Positions 38,884 through 50,019 of a stretch of 64,000 bases of DNA are shown in pieces (the first letter of the stretch is position 1; each line of letters starts with the position of its first letter). Made by a program: the position numbers and the translations under genes. Source of the stretch: Streptomyces sp. SAI-135 (GTDB lineage: Bacteria; Actinomycetota; Actinomycetes; Streptomycetales; Streptomycetaceae). The stretch covers positions 7,812,001 through 7,876,000 of the forward strand of contig NZ_JARXYP010000002.1 in assembly GCF_029893805.1 (NCBI RefSeq), in the 5' to 3' direction. Below the pieces are notes generated by a model that was not told where the DNA came from, made no database searches, and saw only the letters and a list, made by a program, of their open reading frames with translations.

Positions 38884-40343
38884 TCAGGCCCCTTCCGTCG
38901 GCGCACGAGCGTCTGGCGGACGGGGCGATGGGCCAGCCGGCGAACGACTGGGAGCAGCGGTACCGCCGTACCGTGATCACCAGCGACACCGTGACCACCG
39001 CCTTCGTGGTGGCGGGGATCGGCGAGTTCTTCGGGGCCCGGGACGCGGCCAACTGGCACGAGAAATGGACGATTCTCGCGTTCGGCACCGAACTGCTGGT
39101 GCTGGGAGCGCTCGCGGTGGGCCGGGCATGGGCACCGGCCGTGCTCGGCCAGGGTGCCGAGGAATTCCGCAGGCTCGGACGTTCACTCTTCGCGGCGACC
39201 GTCGTGCTCGCGCTCGGCGGGATCGCCCTCACCTCACGCAACATCAAGCTCTGGATCTTCGTCGCGATCCCCGCCATCGCGCTGGTCACCATGACCGCGC
39301 GCTATGTGCTCCGCCTCGGGCTGCACAAGCAGCGCAAGGAGGGCCGGTGTCTGAGACCGGTGCTCGCCGCCGGGAGCCCGGCCACCGTCAGCGACCTGAT
39401 CAGCCGCACCCGGAAGTTCCCGCACCTCGGATGGCGGGTGGACGGGGTGTGCACCACGGAAGGCCGCGGGCTCGACGGTGACGAACTGGACGGAGTGCCG
39501 GTCGTCGGCCAGCTGACGGACGTCGCCAAGTACGTGGACAACGACGGCTATCGCGTCGTCGCCATCACACCGGACCCGTACTGGACACCGGACCGGCTCC
39601 AGCGGCTGGCCTGGAACCTTGAGGGCAGCGAGGCCGAGATGGTCGTGGCCCCGGTGCTCATGGAGGTGGCAGGGCCGCGGCTGCACGTCGACGCCGTGCT
39701 CGGGATCCCGCTGCTGCGGGTCAGCATGCCGACGTTCACCGGAGGCCGCCGGGCCATCAAGGCGGTCGCCGACCGGTTGGGCTCGGCGATCCTGCTGGTC
39801 CTGTTCGCGCCGCTGATGCTCTGCGTCGGACTGCTCGTGGTGGCGGACAGCCGGGGCGGGGCCTTCTACCGCCAGCGCAGGGTCGGCAAGGACGGCCGCG
39901 AGTTCACCATCCTCAAGTTCCGCACCATGGTCGTGGGGGCCGACCTGGCCCGTGCCGAGCTGGCCGACCGCAACGAGGGCGCGGGGCTGCTGTTCAAGAT
40001 GCGCCGGGATCCCCGGGTGACCCGCATCGGAACCGTGCTGCGCCGGTACTCGCTCGACGAACTCCCGCAGCTCTTCAACGTACTCACCGGATCGATGTCG
40101 CTCGTCGGTCCGCGCCCTCCGCTGCCGGAGGAGTCCGCCGCGTACGGCCCGGACATCCGGCGGCGACTGCTGGTCAAGCCCGGCCTCACCGGCCTGTGGC
40201 AGATCAGCGGACGCAGCGACCTGCCGTGGGAGGAGGCCGTCCGCCTCGACCTGCGGTACGTGGAGGACTGGTCGCTGGCCCTGGACGCGGTGATCTTGTG
40301 GAAGACGCTGCGCGCGGTGATCTACGGCCAGGGGGCCTACTGA
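38865..40343 (+). CDS. Polyprenyl-phosphate sugar-1-phosphate transferase (WbaP/exopolysaccharide initiating enzyme)
   Basis: Membrane enzyme of about 492 residues that loads the first sugar phosphate onto undecaprenyl phosphate. The N-terminal half has about four helices and a Rossmann-like CoA-binding-type region. A fifth hydrophobic segment, SAILLVLFAPLMLCVGLLVV, precedes the bacterial sugar-transferase domain. That domain has FTILKFRTMV, the DPRVTRIGTVLRRYSLDELP segment, SLVGPRPPLPEE and KPGLTGLWQISGRSDL. GTG 38865 is chosen as a compromise; ATG 38928 is also possible and would remove 21 residues. It opens the polysaccharide operon. Confidence 0.87.
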   Translation: MREGGIVRPLPSAHERLADGAMGQPANDWEQRYRRTVITSDTVTTAFVVAGIGEFFGARDAANWHEKWTILAFGTELLVLGALAVGRAWAPAVLGQGAEEFRRLGRSLFAATVVLALGGIALTSRNIKLWIFVAIPAIALVTMTARYVLRLGLHKQRKEGRCLRPVLAAGSPATVSDLISRTRKFPHLGWRVDGVCTTEGRGLDGDELDGVPVVGQLTDVAKYVDNDGYRVVAITPDPYWTPDRLQRLAWNLEGSEAEMVVAPVLMEVAGPRLHVDAVLGIPLLRVSMPTFTGGRRAIKAVADRLGSAILLVLFAPLMLCVGLLVVADSRGGAFYRQRRVGKDGREFTILKFRTMVVGADLARAELADRNEGAGLLFKMRRDPRVTRIGTVLRRYSLDELPQLFNVLTGSMSLVGPRPPLPEESAAYGPDIRRRLLVKPGLTGLWQISGRSDLPWEEAVRLDLRYVEDWSLALDAVILWKTLRAVIYGQGAY

Positions 40344-40416
40344 TGTGCGGGGGGCGCCGTCGGGACGGCGGGCAGACCGCAGGCCGCAAGGGCCTGGCTG
40401 GGGGGAGGAACGGGTC

Positions 40417-41731
<1,315 letters not shown>

Positions 41732-41742
<11 letters not shown>

Positions 41743-43000
41743 CGAAGTCAGCGGCGACGGCTCGGGCCGGCGCGCGCTGATCCTGGTGGAGAACCTGTCG
41801 GTGCCGTTCGACCGGCGGGTGTGGCAGGAGTGCACGACGCTGCGCGACGCGGGCTGGGAGGTGCACGTCATCTGCCCCCGCGGCGAGAAGCGGGACACGG
41901 AGCCGGAGGCGGTGATCGACGGGGTGCGGATCCACCGCTACCCGCTGCGCGCCGCCACCGGAGGACCGGCCGGATATCTCCAGGAGTACGGCTCGGCGCT
42001 CTGGCACACGGCCCGGCTCGCCCGCAAGGTCGGCCCGGTCCACGTGGTCCACGCCTGCAACCCGCCCGACCTGCTGTTCCTCGCGGCCCGCAGGCTCAGG
42101 CGGCTCGGCGCGCGGTTCGTCTTCGACCAGCACGACCTGGTGCCCGAGCTGTACCTCTCCCGCTTCGACCGCGGCAAGGACCTGCTCTACCGCGCCGTGT
42201 GCGCCGTGGAGCGGCGGACCTACCGGGCCGCGGACATCGTGCTCGCGACGAACGAGAGCTACAAGGACGTCGCTGTGAGCCGCGGCGGCAAGCGGCCCGA
42301 GGACGTCTTCGTGGTGCGCAGCGCACCCCAGATCGAGCGGTTCCAACCGGTGCCGCCCGAGCCTGAGTTGAAGCGCGGCAAGCCCCATCTGCTGTGCTAT
42401 CTGGGCGTCATGGGCCCGCAGGACGGCGTCGACTACGCCCTGCGCGCCCTCGCCAAGCTGCGCGACGAGTTCGGGCGGACCGACTGGCACGCGGTGTTCG
42501 TCGGCTCCGGCGACGCCTTCGACGCGATGGTGGAGCTGTCCCGGGAGCTCGGGCTCACCGAGCAGGTGCAGTTCACCGGACGCATCCCCGACGCCGACCT
42601 GCTGCGCTACCTGTCCACCGCGGACGTGTGCCTCTCTCCCGACCCGCGCAATCCGCTCAACGACGTGTCGACCATGAACAAGGTCCTGGAGTACATGGCG
42701 ATGGGCCGGCCGATCGTCTCCTTCGACCTGAAGGAGGCGCGCGTCTCCGCCGGTGACGCCGCCGTCTACGCGCCCGCCAACGACGAGACCCGGTTCGCCG
42801 AGCTCATCACGGTGCTGCTGGACGACCCGGACAGGCGGGCCCGGATGGGCAAGATCGGCCAGGAGCGGATCGGCGGGCAGCTTTCCTGGCGCAACTCCCA
42901 GGCGTCGCTGCTCGCCGCCTATGCCGCCGCCTGCCGGAACCGCGACGCGGTGCCGGCGAGCGGTCCGGTGCGCACGAGGAAGAAGAGGCAGCGCAGTTGA
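41732..43000 (+). CDS. Glycosyltransferase family 4
   Basis: Cytoplasmic GT-B glycosyltransferase, 422 residues. The N-terminal acceptor domain has ENLSVPFDRRVWQECTTLRD and HACNPPDLLFLAARRL. The C-terminal donor domain has CYLGVMGPQDGVDYALRAL, AVFVGSGDAFDAMVELSREL, VQFTGRIPDADLLRYLSTAD and NKVLEYMAMGRPIVSFDLKE, the last with the conserved donor-binding glutamate. The start is TTG 41732, overlapping the dehydrogenase by 11 bases, as no ATG or GTG fits. Likely adds a sugar to the lipid-linked unit. Confidence 0.86.
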
Positions 43001-44367
43001 ACGAAGACACCATCCGCCTTGTCACGATCGGGCGGATACTCCGGCGGCGGTGGCGGCTCCTGGCCGTCCTCGCCGTGGTGGGCGCACTGTTCGGTTACGG
43101 CACCTCGGTGCTGGTGTTCCCGCCGAGATACACCGCATCGGCATCGGTCCTGCTGCCGGGGGTGTGGGAGGAGCGCGAGCTGCTCACCCAGGTCGACATC
43201 GCCACCAGCCTGACCGTGGTCGACCGTGCGGCCGACGCCCTGCACTGGTCCGACGTCAGCCGCTCCGAGCTGCGGGACGACGTGAGCGCCACGGCCGCCG
43301 ACGGGAACATCATCACGATCTCGGGCACGGCCGACACCCCGGAGCGCGCGCAGCATCTCGCCGACGGCGTGGCCCAGCAGTTCGTGCAGTTCGCCGCGCA
43401 GGTCGCGGGCAGCGGCGCCGACGCCTCGGTGGCCGCACAGACCGAGGCGCTGCGCAAGCAGGTGGCGGAGACCAATCGGCGCATCTCCGAGCTCGCCGAG
43501 GCGGCCGACCCGGGACAGACCGTGGAGAGCGTGCAGTCCCGCACGGCACTCGAGAACCTGCGCACCTCGCTGGAGGCGGCCATGAAGAAGCTGGAAGAGG
43601 CCGACCCGTCGACCAGCAGATCCGGCATGGTCGTCATGGGGCCGGCCCCCCGGCCCACCGGCGAGGCGCCGCCGACGAGGATCCACCTCGTCGTCGGCGG
43701 GGCGCTGGTGTTCTTCCTGCTCGCGGTCGTCGGCCATCTCGTCGCCGCACGGATGAACCGTCGGCTGCGCACCGAACCCGAGATCGCCGCGGCCCTGGGC
43801 TCGACGCTGCTCGGCGCCGTGGACGTGCCCGGTGAATGGCCCGTGCACGGGACGGAGAGCGGGGTCCGGGGAGCCCGGATCCGCCGGCTCCTCGGCACCG
43901 ACACCCGGTGGGACGAACCGGCCCCGCAGAAGTCCGTCGACGAGGCCGCCGGACGGCTCCGCTACCGGCGGGTGTGCGCCCGGCTCCGGGAGCAGCTGCC
44001 GGCCCCCCGGCGGCTGCTGGTCGTCGTACCGGACGGCGACGAGATCGCCCGCCGGGCCGCGGGGCAGCTCCTCGCCGAGGCCAAGAACGACCCGCAGCTG
44101 CGGGTGGTGGAAGTGTCGGTGGACCGGCCGATCGTGCCGGACCGAGGGACGGAGAACGGTGCCGTGGTGGTCCTCAGCGCGAACAGCCGGACCGCGGAGG
44201 AGCTCGCCGGCATCGCCGAGGCGTGCGCGGACGGCCGGCACGACGTCGTCGGCGTCGTCGTCGCGGGCCCCGTCCAGGCCCGCCCCACGCGCTCTGCCGC
44301 CGACCTGCCGGACGACGCCACGCTGACGTTCGCGGTTCCCGGCCGTGCGACGGGAGGTCGGGCGTGA
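42997..44367 (+). CDS. Wzz-like polysaccharide co-polymerase 1
   Basis: Membrane chain-length regulator of 456 residues. It has a helix near residues 20-40 (RLLAVLAVVGALFGYG), an extracytoplasmic region with coiled-coil potential (about 60-220), and a second helix (HLVVGGALVFFLLAVVGHLV, about 230-250). The long cytoplasmic tail resembles a BY-kinase Rossmann fold (RRLLVVVPDGDEIARRAAG) but has no Walker A GxxxxGK(S/T). TTG 42997 overlaps the previous stop (TTGA). It is followed by a second co-polymerase gene by GTGA overlap, so the two may form a hetero-oligomer. Confidence 0.8.
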   Translation: MNEDTIRLVTIGRILRRRWRLLAVLAVVGALFGYGTSVLVFPPRYTASASVLLPGVWEERELLTQVDIATSLTVVDRAADALHWSDVSRSELRDDVSATAADGNIITISGTADTPERAQHLADGVAQQFVQFAAQVAGSGADASVAAQTEALRKQVAETNRRISELAEAADPGQTVESVQSRTALENLRTSLEAAMKKLEEADPSTSRSGMVVMGPAPRPTGEAPPTRIHLVVGGALVFFLLAVVGHLVAARMNRRLRTEPEIAAALGSTLLGAVDVPGEWPVHGTESGVRGARIRRLLGTDTRWDEPAPQKSVDEAAGRLRYRRVCARLREQLPAPRRLLVVVPDGDEIARRAAGQLLAEAKNDPQLRVVEVSVDRPIVPDRGTENGAVVVLSANSRTAEELAGIAEACADGRHDVVGVVVAGPVQARPTRSAADLPDDATLTFAVPGRATGGRA

Positions 44368-45884
44368 CGACGAACACGACGTCACCGGAGTCGGCCGCCA
44401 CGCCGCTCCTGGACCTCCAGGCGCTGGTGGTGGCAGTGCGCAGGCGCCGCCGCCTGTGGTGCGCCATGGCGGTCCTGGGCTTCTCGGCCGGCGCGGCCGT
44501 GGCGGTCCTGATGCCGCCGCCGCCGAGCGCGACGACCAAGGTGCTGGTCGCCCACGCGGAGGACCAGCCGAACGACACCGGAACGCTGATCCGCACCGAC
44601 GTCGCGCTGCTGCACACCACGCGCATCGCCGACGCCGCCCTGAAGTCCCTCAAGTCCCCGGAGAAACCGGCGGACTTCATGAAGGACTACCAGGGCACCG
44701 GCCTGACCAACAACCTGTTGCAGATCGAGGTGACCGGCGACGACGACGCGCAGGCGGTGGCCCGTGCCAAGGCGCTCGCCGACGCCTTCGTCGCGGACCA
44801 CGTGCAGCGGATGAAGGCGACCGCGCAGGCCGAGGCCAAGGCCCTGCTCGACCAGCGCGACCGTACGCGCGACGAACTCGCCTCGGTCAACAAGCAGATC
44901 AACGAACGGGCCGAGGCCGGCGACACGACGGGGGCGGCGAGCCTCGAGTCGCTCTACGCCCGCCGGGCCGAACTCAACTCGCGGATCTCCGACTTCGACG
45001 CGCGCGCCGCCGACGCCCGCACCGGCACGCCCGCGGTCGTCGCCGGCACGCAGATCGTGGACGCCCCGAGCCCGGTACGGCACTCCCTGCCCAAGGCCGC
45101 CGCCACCGACGCCGGGATCGGACTGGTCCTCGGGCTCTTCCTCGGGCTCGCCCTTGCCGCGGTCGGCGTGGTGGTCGCGGACCGCCCCGTACTGCGCCGG
45201 GACATCGCCGCGAACCTGGGTGCCTCGGTCGTCTCCGAGCTGCCCCGCCGGTCGGGCAGACCGTGGCAGCGCCGGCGGACCCGGCTGGCACGCGAACGGC
45301 TCACCGTCTCCCTGGCCCGCACCGCGCGCGACTGCGCGCAGCCGCTGTCGCTGCTGGAACTGGGCTGTGCGCGCAGCACGAGCGAGATCGCCCTGGACGT
45401 CGCCCGGGCACTGGAGGCCGACGGGCCCGTGGCCGTCGTCGACGGGCTGCCGAACTCGGAGCTCTCCCGCCGCCGCCCGAAGCCGGGGGACCCCACCGTG
45501 GTCAGCGGACGGCAGGCCACCACGGTTCCGGACGGCGGGCGCCTGCTCGGCGTCGGCTCGGTGGCACCCGGCACCGCGTGGACCGACCTCCGGTACCTCG
45601 GTACCCAGACCGTGCTCGTCGTGCGGGCCGGACACGGCAGCGCCGCCTGGCTGCACACCGTGGCGCGGCAACTCGCGGACCAGCGCATCACGGTGGTCGG
45701 CGTGGTGCTGATCGACCCCGATCCGCGGGACCGTACCGACGGCACCCTGTGGGACGGGCTGCACGTCGCGCTGCGGGGGCACAGCGAGCGGACGGCCCGG
45801 CAGAACGGGAACGGCCAGGTGAAGACGGAACGACAGCCGATGTGGGCCGCACGCGTCCCGGACAGCGACCAGGAGGTGCGGTAG
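44364..45884 (+). CDS. Wzz-like polysaccharide co-polymerase 2
   Basis: Membrane chain-length regulator of 506 residues with helices near 28-50 and 255-280 flanking an extracytoplasmic coiled-coil rich in Ala, Glu and Arg (RMKATAQAEAKALLDQRDRT). The cytoplasmic C-terminal domain reads like a tyrosine-kinase-type Rossmann fold, but the P-loop position is LLELGCARSTSEIALDVARA without the GK(S/T). The Walker A' region is VAVVDGLPNSEL, where a kinase has a VDxD-type segment. GGGAGG precedes GTG 44364. No separate kinase is present in the window. Confidence 0.8.
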   Translation: MTTNTTSPESAATPLLDLQALVVAVRRRRRLWCAMAVLGFSAGAAVAVLMPPPPSATTKVLVAHAEDQPNDTGTLIRTDVALLHTTRIADAALKSLKSPEKPADFMKDYQGTGLTNNLLQIEVTGDDDAQAVARAKALADAFVADHVQRMKATAQAEAKALLDQRDRTRDELASVNKQINERAEAGDTTGAASLESLYARRAELNSRISDFDARAADARTGTPAVVAGTQIVDAPSPVRHSLPKAAATDAGIGLVLGLFLGLALAAVGVVVADRPVLRRDIAANLGASVVSELPRRSGRPWQRRRTRLARERLTVSLARTARDCAQPLSLLELGCARSTSEIALDVARALEADGPVAVVDGLPNSELSRRRPKPGDPTVVSGRQATTVPDGGRLLGVGSVAPGTAWTDLRYLGTQTVLVVRAGHGSAAWLHTVARQLADQRITVVGVVLIDPDPRDRTDGTLWDGLHVALRGHSERTARQNGNGQVKTERQPMWAARVPDSDQEVR

Positions 45885-45887
45885 GAC

Positions 45888-47822
45888 ATGTGTGGCATCG
45901 CAGGGACCTACCGATGGCCGGACGGCAAGATCGTGACCGACCGGCTCACCGAGACCCTCGCCCACCGCGGCCCCGACGGGGCGGGCCGCTACGGCCACCC
46001 CGTCGGTGACGGCGAGGTCCAGCTCGGGCACCGCAGGCTGTCCATCGTCGACCTGTCCGAGACCGGCGCCCAGCCGATGGCCAAGGACGGCCTCGTCCTG
46101 ACGTACAACGGCGAGTTGTACAACGCGCCCGAGCTGCGCGCCGAGCTGGAGGCCGCCGGGGTGCGCTTCCGCGGCACCTCCGACACCGAGGTGCTGCTTG
46201 AGGCCTGGCGGCGCTGGGGTACGGACTGCCTGCCCCGGCTGCGCGGCATGTTCGCGTTCGGCGTCTTCGACGAGCGCACCGGCGAACTGGTGCTGGTGCG
46301 CGACCAGTTGGGCATCAAGCCGCTGTTCCTGATCCGGCGCGGCGAGGGTCTGGCGTTCGCCTCCGAGCTCAAGGCGCTCGCCGCCGCGACCGGCGGGTCG
46401 CTGGAGGTGGACCACGCGGCGCTGGTGGCCTCGCTGCTCTACTACTGGGTGCCGGACACCCGGTGCGCCTTCCGCGAGGCGGAGAAGCTGCCGCCGGGGA
46501 GCTGGCTGCGGTGCCGGCCCGACGGCCGGGTGGAGCGCGGCCGGTTCTGGAACCTGAAGGACGTCGCCGCCGAGGGCCAGGAGCGGGCCCGGTCCGGTGA
46601 ACTGCCGGACCTGGCCGCCGTCGTCGAGGAGTCGACCCGCAAGCACCTGCTCGCCGACGTCCCCGTGGCCACCTTCCTGTCCGGCGGCCTCGACTCCAGC
46701 TGGCTGACCGCCCTCGCGGCCCGCCACCAGCCGGGGATCTCCGCCTACACCATCGGGTTCCGCGCCGAGGACGCCCGGTTCGAGGCCATGCCCGACGACC
46801 TGCGCTACGCCCGGCAGGTGGCCCAGCAGTTCGGCGTCGACCTCCACGAGATCGAGATCGCCCCGAACGTGCTCGACCTGCTGCCGCAGATGACGTACTC
46901 CCTCGACGAGCCGATCGGCGACCCCGCCGCCATCAACACCTTCCTGATCTGCCAGGCGGCCCGGGAGGCCGGGGTCAAGGTGATGCTCTCGGGGATGGGC
47001 GCCGACGAGCTGTTCGCCGGGTACCGCAAGCACCTGGCCAACCTGATCGCACTGCGCTACCAGCGCGTGCCGGGGCCGCTGCGGCGCGGGGTGTCCGCCG
47101 TCGTGGACCGGCTGCCGGTCGCCACGTCCCGCCGGGGACTGAGGTCCGTGCGCTTCGCGAAACGGTTCCTCTCCTTCGCCGATCTGCCGGAGGAGACCGC
47201 GTTCCGGCGCAGCTACACCATGTACGACCAGGACGAGCTGCTCGCCCTGGTCGATCCGGACCTGGCCGGGACGGTCGACGACGTCCTGACCGAACACGCG
47301 GACATCTACCAGGACAACGAGCTCGACGACTTCGTCAACCGCATGTGCCTGGGCGACGCCCGGATGTTCCTGCCGGGCCTGAACCTCACCTACACGGACC
47401 GCTCCAGCATGGCCGCCTCGACCGAGGTACGCGTGCCGTACGTGGACGTCGAGGTGGTCAGGGCGGCGTTCGCCGTGCCCGGCAACCGCAAGATCGTCAA
47501 ACGGCAGGGCAAGGCCGTGCTCAAGGAGGCGGCCACCTCGATCCTGCCCCGGGAGATCGTGTACCGGCCCAAGGGCCTGTTCAGCGCCCCGCTGCGGGCC
47601 TGGATGAGCCGGGACCTGGCACCGCTGGTGCGCGAGGTGGTCAACGACGGCGAGCTCGTGCGTTCCGGCTTCCTGCGCCGGGACGCGCTGAACCGGATGG
47701 TCGCCGTGGACGCCGCCGGACAGCAGGACTTCTCCAAGCATCTGTGGCATGTGCTGACCCTCGAGTACTGGTACCGCGACGCGACCTCCCGGTCCGGCCA
47801 GAGCACTCGGCAAACGGCTTAG
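45888..47822 (+). CDS. Glutamine-dependent asparagine synthase-like amidotransferase (AsnB)
   Basis: A 644-residue protein with an N-terminal glutamine amidotransferase domain (nucleophile Cys2 in MCGIAG, LAHRGPDGAGR near residue 25, TYNGELYNAPELR near 70). The C-terminal ATP-pyrophosphatase domain has its P-loop FLSGGLDSSWLTALAA at about residue 262 and SGMGADELFAGY near 370. In polysaccharide clusters such proteins amidate uronic acids or amino sugars. Next to a GDP-mannose 6-dehydrogenase, conversion of a uronic acid to a uronamide is plausible. It starts 4 bases after the previous gene. Confidence 0.87.
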   Translation: MCGIAGTYRWPDGKIVTDRLTETLAHRGPDGAGRYGHPVGDGEVQLGHRRLSIVDLSETGAQPMAKDGLVLTYNGELYNAPELRAELEAAGVRFRGTSDTEVLLEAWRRWGTDCLPRLRGMFAFGVFDERTGELVLVRDQLGIKPLFLIRRGEGLAFASELKALAAATGGSLEVDHAALVASLLYYWVPDTRCAFREAEKLPPGSWLRCRPDGRVERGRFWNLKDVAAEGQERARSGELPDLAAVVEESTRKHLLADVPVATFLSGGLDSSWLTALAARHQPGISAYTIGFRAEDARFEAMPDDLRYARQVAQQFGVDLHEIEIAPNVLDLLPQMTYSLDEPIGDPAAINTFLICQAAREAGVKVMLSGMGADELFAGYRKHLANLIALRYQRVPGPLRRGVSAVVDRLPVATSRRGLRSVRFAKRFLSFADLPEETAFRRSYTMYDQDELLALVDPDLAGTVDDVLTEHADIYQDNELDDFVNRMCLGDARMFLPGLNLTYTDRSSMAASTEVRVPYVDVEVVRAAFAVPGNRKIVKRQGKAVLKEAATSILPREIVYRPKGLFSAPLRAWMSRDLAPLVREVVNDGELVRSGFLRRDALNRMVAVDAAGQQDFSKHLWHVLTLEYWYRDATSRSGQSTRQTA

Positions 47823-47838
47823 GAATCAGGGGACTTCG

Positions 47839-50019
47839 GTGAAACAGGTCGTACAGAACTACAAGAGCGGCGAGCTGGCGGTGCTCGACGTGCCGGTGCC
47901 CGGGTGCAAGCCGGGCGGTGTGCTGGTCCGCACCGCCTATTCGCTGATCTCCACCGGCACCGAGCTCATGAAGGTGTCCGAGGCCGGCATGTCGATGCTG
48001 GGCAAGGCCCGTTCCCGCCCCGACCAGGTGGCCAAGGTCATGCAGAGCGTGGCCACCAACGGGGTGCCCGCCACGTACCGCAAGGTGATGGGCAAGCTGG
48101 ACTCCTACACGCCGCTGGGCTACTCGCTGTGCGGGGTGGTCGAGCAGGTCGGTGCCGGGACCGACGACGTGAAGGTCGGCGACCTGGTGGCCTGCGCCGG
48201 CAACGAGCACGCGCTGCACGCCGAGCTCAACTGGGTGCCGAAGAACCTTTACGTCCCGGTGCCCGACGGCCTCGCGCCGCAGCACGCGGCCTTCGGCACC
48301 GTCGGCTCGATCGCCCTGCAGGGTGTCCGCCAGGGTGAGCCGCAGCTCGGCGAGGTGGCCCTGGTCATCGGCCTCGGGCTGATCGGCCAGCTGGTGGTGC
48401 AGCTCCTGGCCGCCGCCGGAGTCCGCGTCGTCGGCGCCGACCCCGACCCCTCGCGCTGCGAGCTGGCCGAGCGCCTGGGCGCCGCGGCCTGCGGCGACCC
48501 CGCCTCCACCGCCGTGGAGAACGCCGTCGCCGAACTCACCGACGGACACGGCGTGGACCAGGTGTACCTGGCCGCCGGCGGCGGCAGCAACCAGCCCGTC
48601 GAACTGGCCGCCAAGCTGGCCCGGGACCGCGGCCGGGTCGTCGACATCGGCAAGTGCCGCCTCGACCTGCCGTGGAACGCGTACTACGAGAAGGAACTCG
48701 ACGTCCGCTTCTCCCGCAGCTACGGCCCCGGTCGCTACGACCCGTCGTACGAACTGGAGGGCCGCGACTACCCGATCGGCTACGTCCGCTGGACCGAGCG
48801 CCGCAACCTGGCCTGCTTCCTCGACCTCGCCGCCCGCGGCAAGGTCGACGTGGAGCCCCTGATCTCCCACGTCGCCGACTTCGACGACGCCGTCGAGACC
48901 TACCAGCGCCTGAAGGACGGCGAGTTGAAGGCCGTCACCGCGCTGTTCCGGTACCCGGAACAGGCGCAGGAGGCGGCGGAGGCGACGGCCCCGGAGGTCA
49001 CCGTGCCCGCGGTGGCGGTGAAGGCCGGTCCGGCCCGTGCCGCCAGGACGCCGGTGAAGCTGGCGTTCGTCGGCGCCGGCAACTACGCGACCTCCATGCT
49101 CCTGCCGCACCTCGCGCAGCGCGAGGGCGTCGAGCTGTCGACCGTCGTCACCACGACGTCGCTGTCCGGGGCCAACGCGCAGCGGAAGTTCGGCTTCGCC
49201 AAGGCGACCACCGACCTCGACGCCGTGCTCGGCGACAAGTCCGTCGACGCGGTGTTCGTGGTGACGCGGCACAGCTCGCACGCCGAACTCACCCGGCAGG
49301 CCCTCCTCGCCGGCAAGACCGTCTTCGTGGAGAAGCCCCTGGCCCTCACCGAGGACGAGCTGTCCGGCGTGCTCGCGGCGGTGGAGGAGTCCGGCAACGA
49401 CCGGCTCCAGGTGGGCTTCAACCGCCGCTTCGCGCCCCTGCTCCAGGAGGCCAGGAACCACTTCGGCGCCCGGAGCGGTCCGGCGCACCTGCGCTACCTG
49501 GTCAACGCGGGCCGTCTCGACCACGGCAGCTGGTATCTCCAGCAGGGCTCCGAGGGCTCGCGGTTCGTGGGCGAGGGCGGGCACTTCATCGACACGGCGA
49601 GCTGGCTGCTCGACGCCGACCCGGTCTCGGTGTACGCGACCGCCACGTCCGGCAACGAGGACCTCCAGGTCGTGCTGCGCTACCCGGACGGCTCCACCGC
49701 CACCATCAGCTACGTCACCACCGGCCCGTCCGGCTTCCCCAAGGAGACGCTAGACCTGGTCGCCGACGGCCGCGCGCTGCGGCTCGACGACTTCGTGCGG
49801 GCCTCGGTGTACGGCCGTAGGAAGTGGGTCAGTTCGCGGCTGCCCAAGGCGCGGGACAAGGGCCAGAACGCCGAACTGGCGGCGTTCGTCAAGGCGGTTC
49901 GCACCGGCGGGCCGATGCCGGTGCCGCTGGAGTCGCTGGTCGCCACCACGGCGGCCACCCTCGCCGTGCAGACCGGCCTGGCCGGTGGTGTGCCGGTGAC
50001 GTTGGCGAGGTCCAAGTGA
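47839..50019 (+). CDS. Bi-domain oxidoreductase: zinc-type alcohol dehydrogenase fused to Gfo/Idh/MocA
   Basis: Fusion of 726 residues. The first half (about 1-390) is a medium-chain dehydrogenase with GTELMKVSEAG near 40, YSLCGVVEQVGAGTDDVKVG near 97 and the Rossmann loop ALVIGLGLIGQLVVQLLAAAG near 175. From about residue 405 a Gfo/Idh domain follows, VKLAFVGAGNYATSMLLPHL, with VFVEKPLALTEDELSGVL and RFVGEGGHFIDTASWLLD. This fusion is repeatedly found beside heparinase-II/III-like genes in polysaccharide clusters, as here. The start is GTG 47839. Probably acts on a nucleotide or lipid-linked sugar. Confidence 0.88.
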   Translation: MKQVVQNYKSGELAVLDVPVPGCKPGGVLVRTAYSLISTGTELMKVSEAGMSMLGKARSRPDQVAKVMQSVATNGVPATYRKVMGKLDSYTPLGYSLCGVVEQVGAGTDDVKVGDLVACAGNEHALHAELNWVPKNLYVPVPDGLAPQHAAFGTVGSIALQGVRQGEPQLGEVALVIGLGLIGQLVVQLLAAAGVRVVGADPDPSRCELAERLGAAACGDPASTAVENAVAELTDGHGVDQVYLAAGGGSNQPVELAAKLARDRGRVVDIGKCRLDLPWNAYYEKELDVRFSRSYGPGRYDPSYELEGRDYPIGYVRWTERRNLACFLDLAARGKVDVEPLISHVADFDDAVETYQRLKDGELKAVTALFRYPEQAQEAAEATAPEVTVPAVAVKAGPARAARTPVKLAFVGAGNYATSMLLPHLAQREGVELSTVVTTTSLSGANAQRKFGFAKATTDLDAVLGDKSVDAVFVVTRHSSHAELTRQALLAGKTVFVEKPLALTEDELSGVLAAVEESGNDRLQVGFNRRFAPLLQEARNHFGARSGPAHLRYLVNAGRLDHGSWYLQQGSEGSRFVGEGGHFIDTASWLLDADPVSVYATATSGNEDLQVVLRYPDGSTATISYVTTGPSGFPKETLDLVADGRALRLDDFVRASVYGRRKWVSSRLPKARDKGQNAELAAFVKAVRTGGPMPVPLESLVATTAATLAVQTGLAGGVPVTLARSK

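Noticed and set aside
44382..47813. A 1143-codon open frame on the minus strand
   Set aside because: It lies opposite the co-polymerase and AsnB genes, which carry clear family motifs. Long antisense frames are expected in DNA with this GC content, and this one shows no domain.
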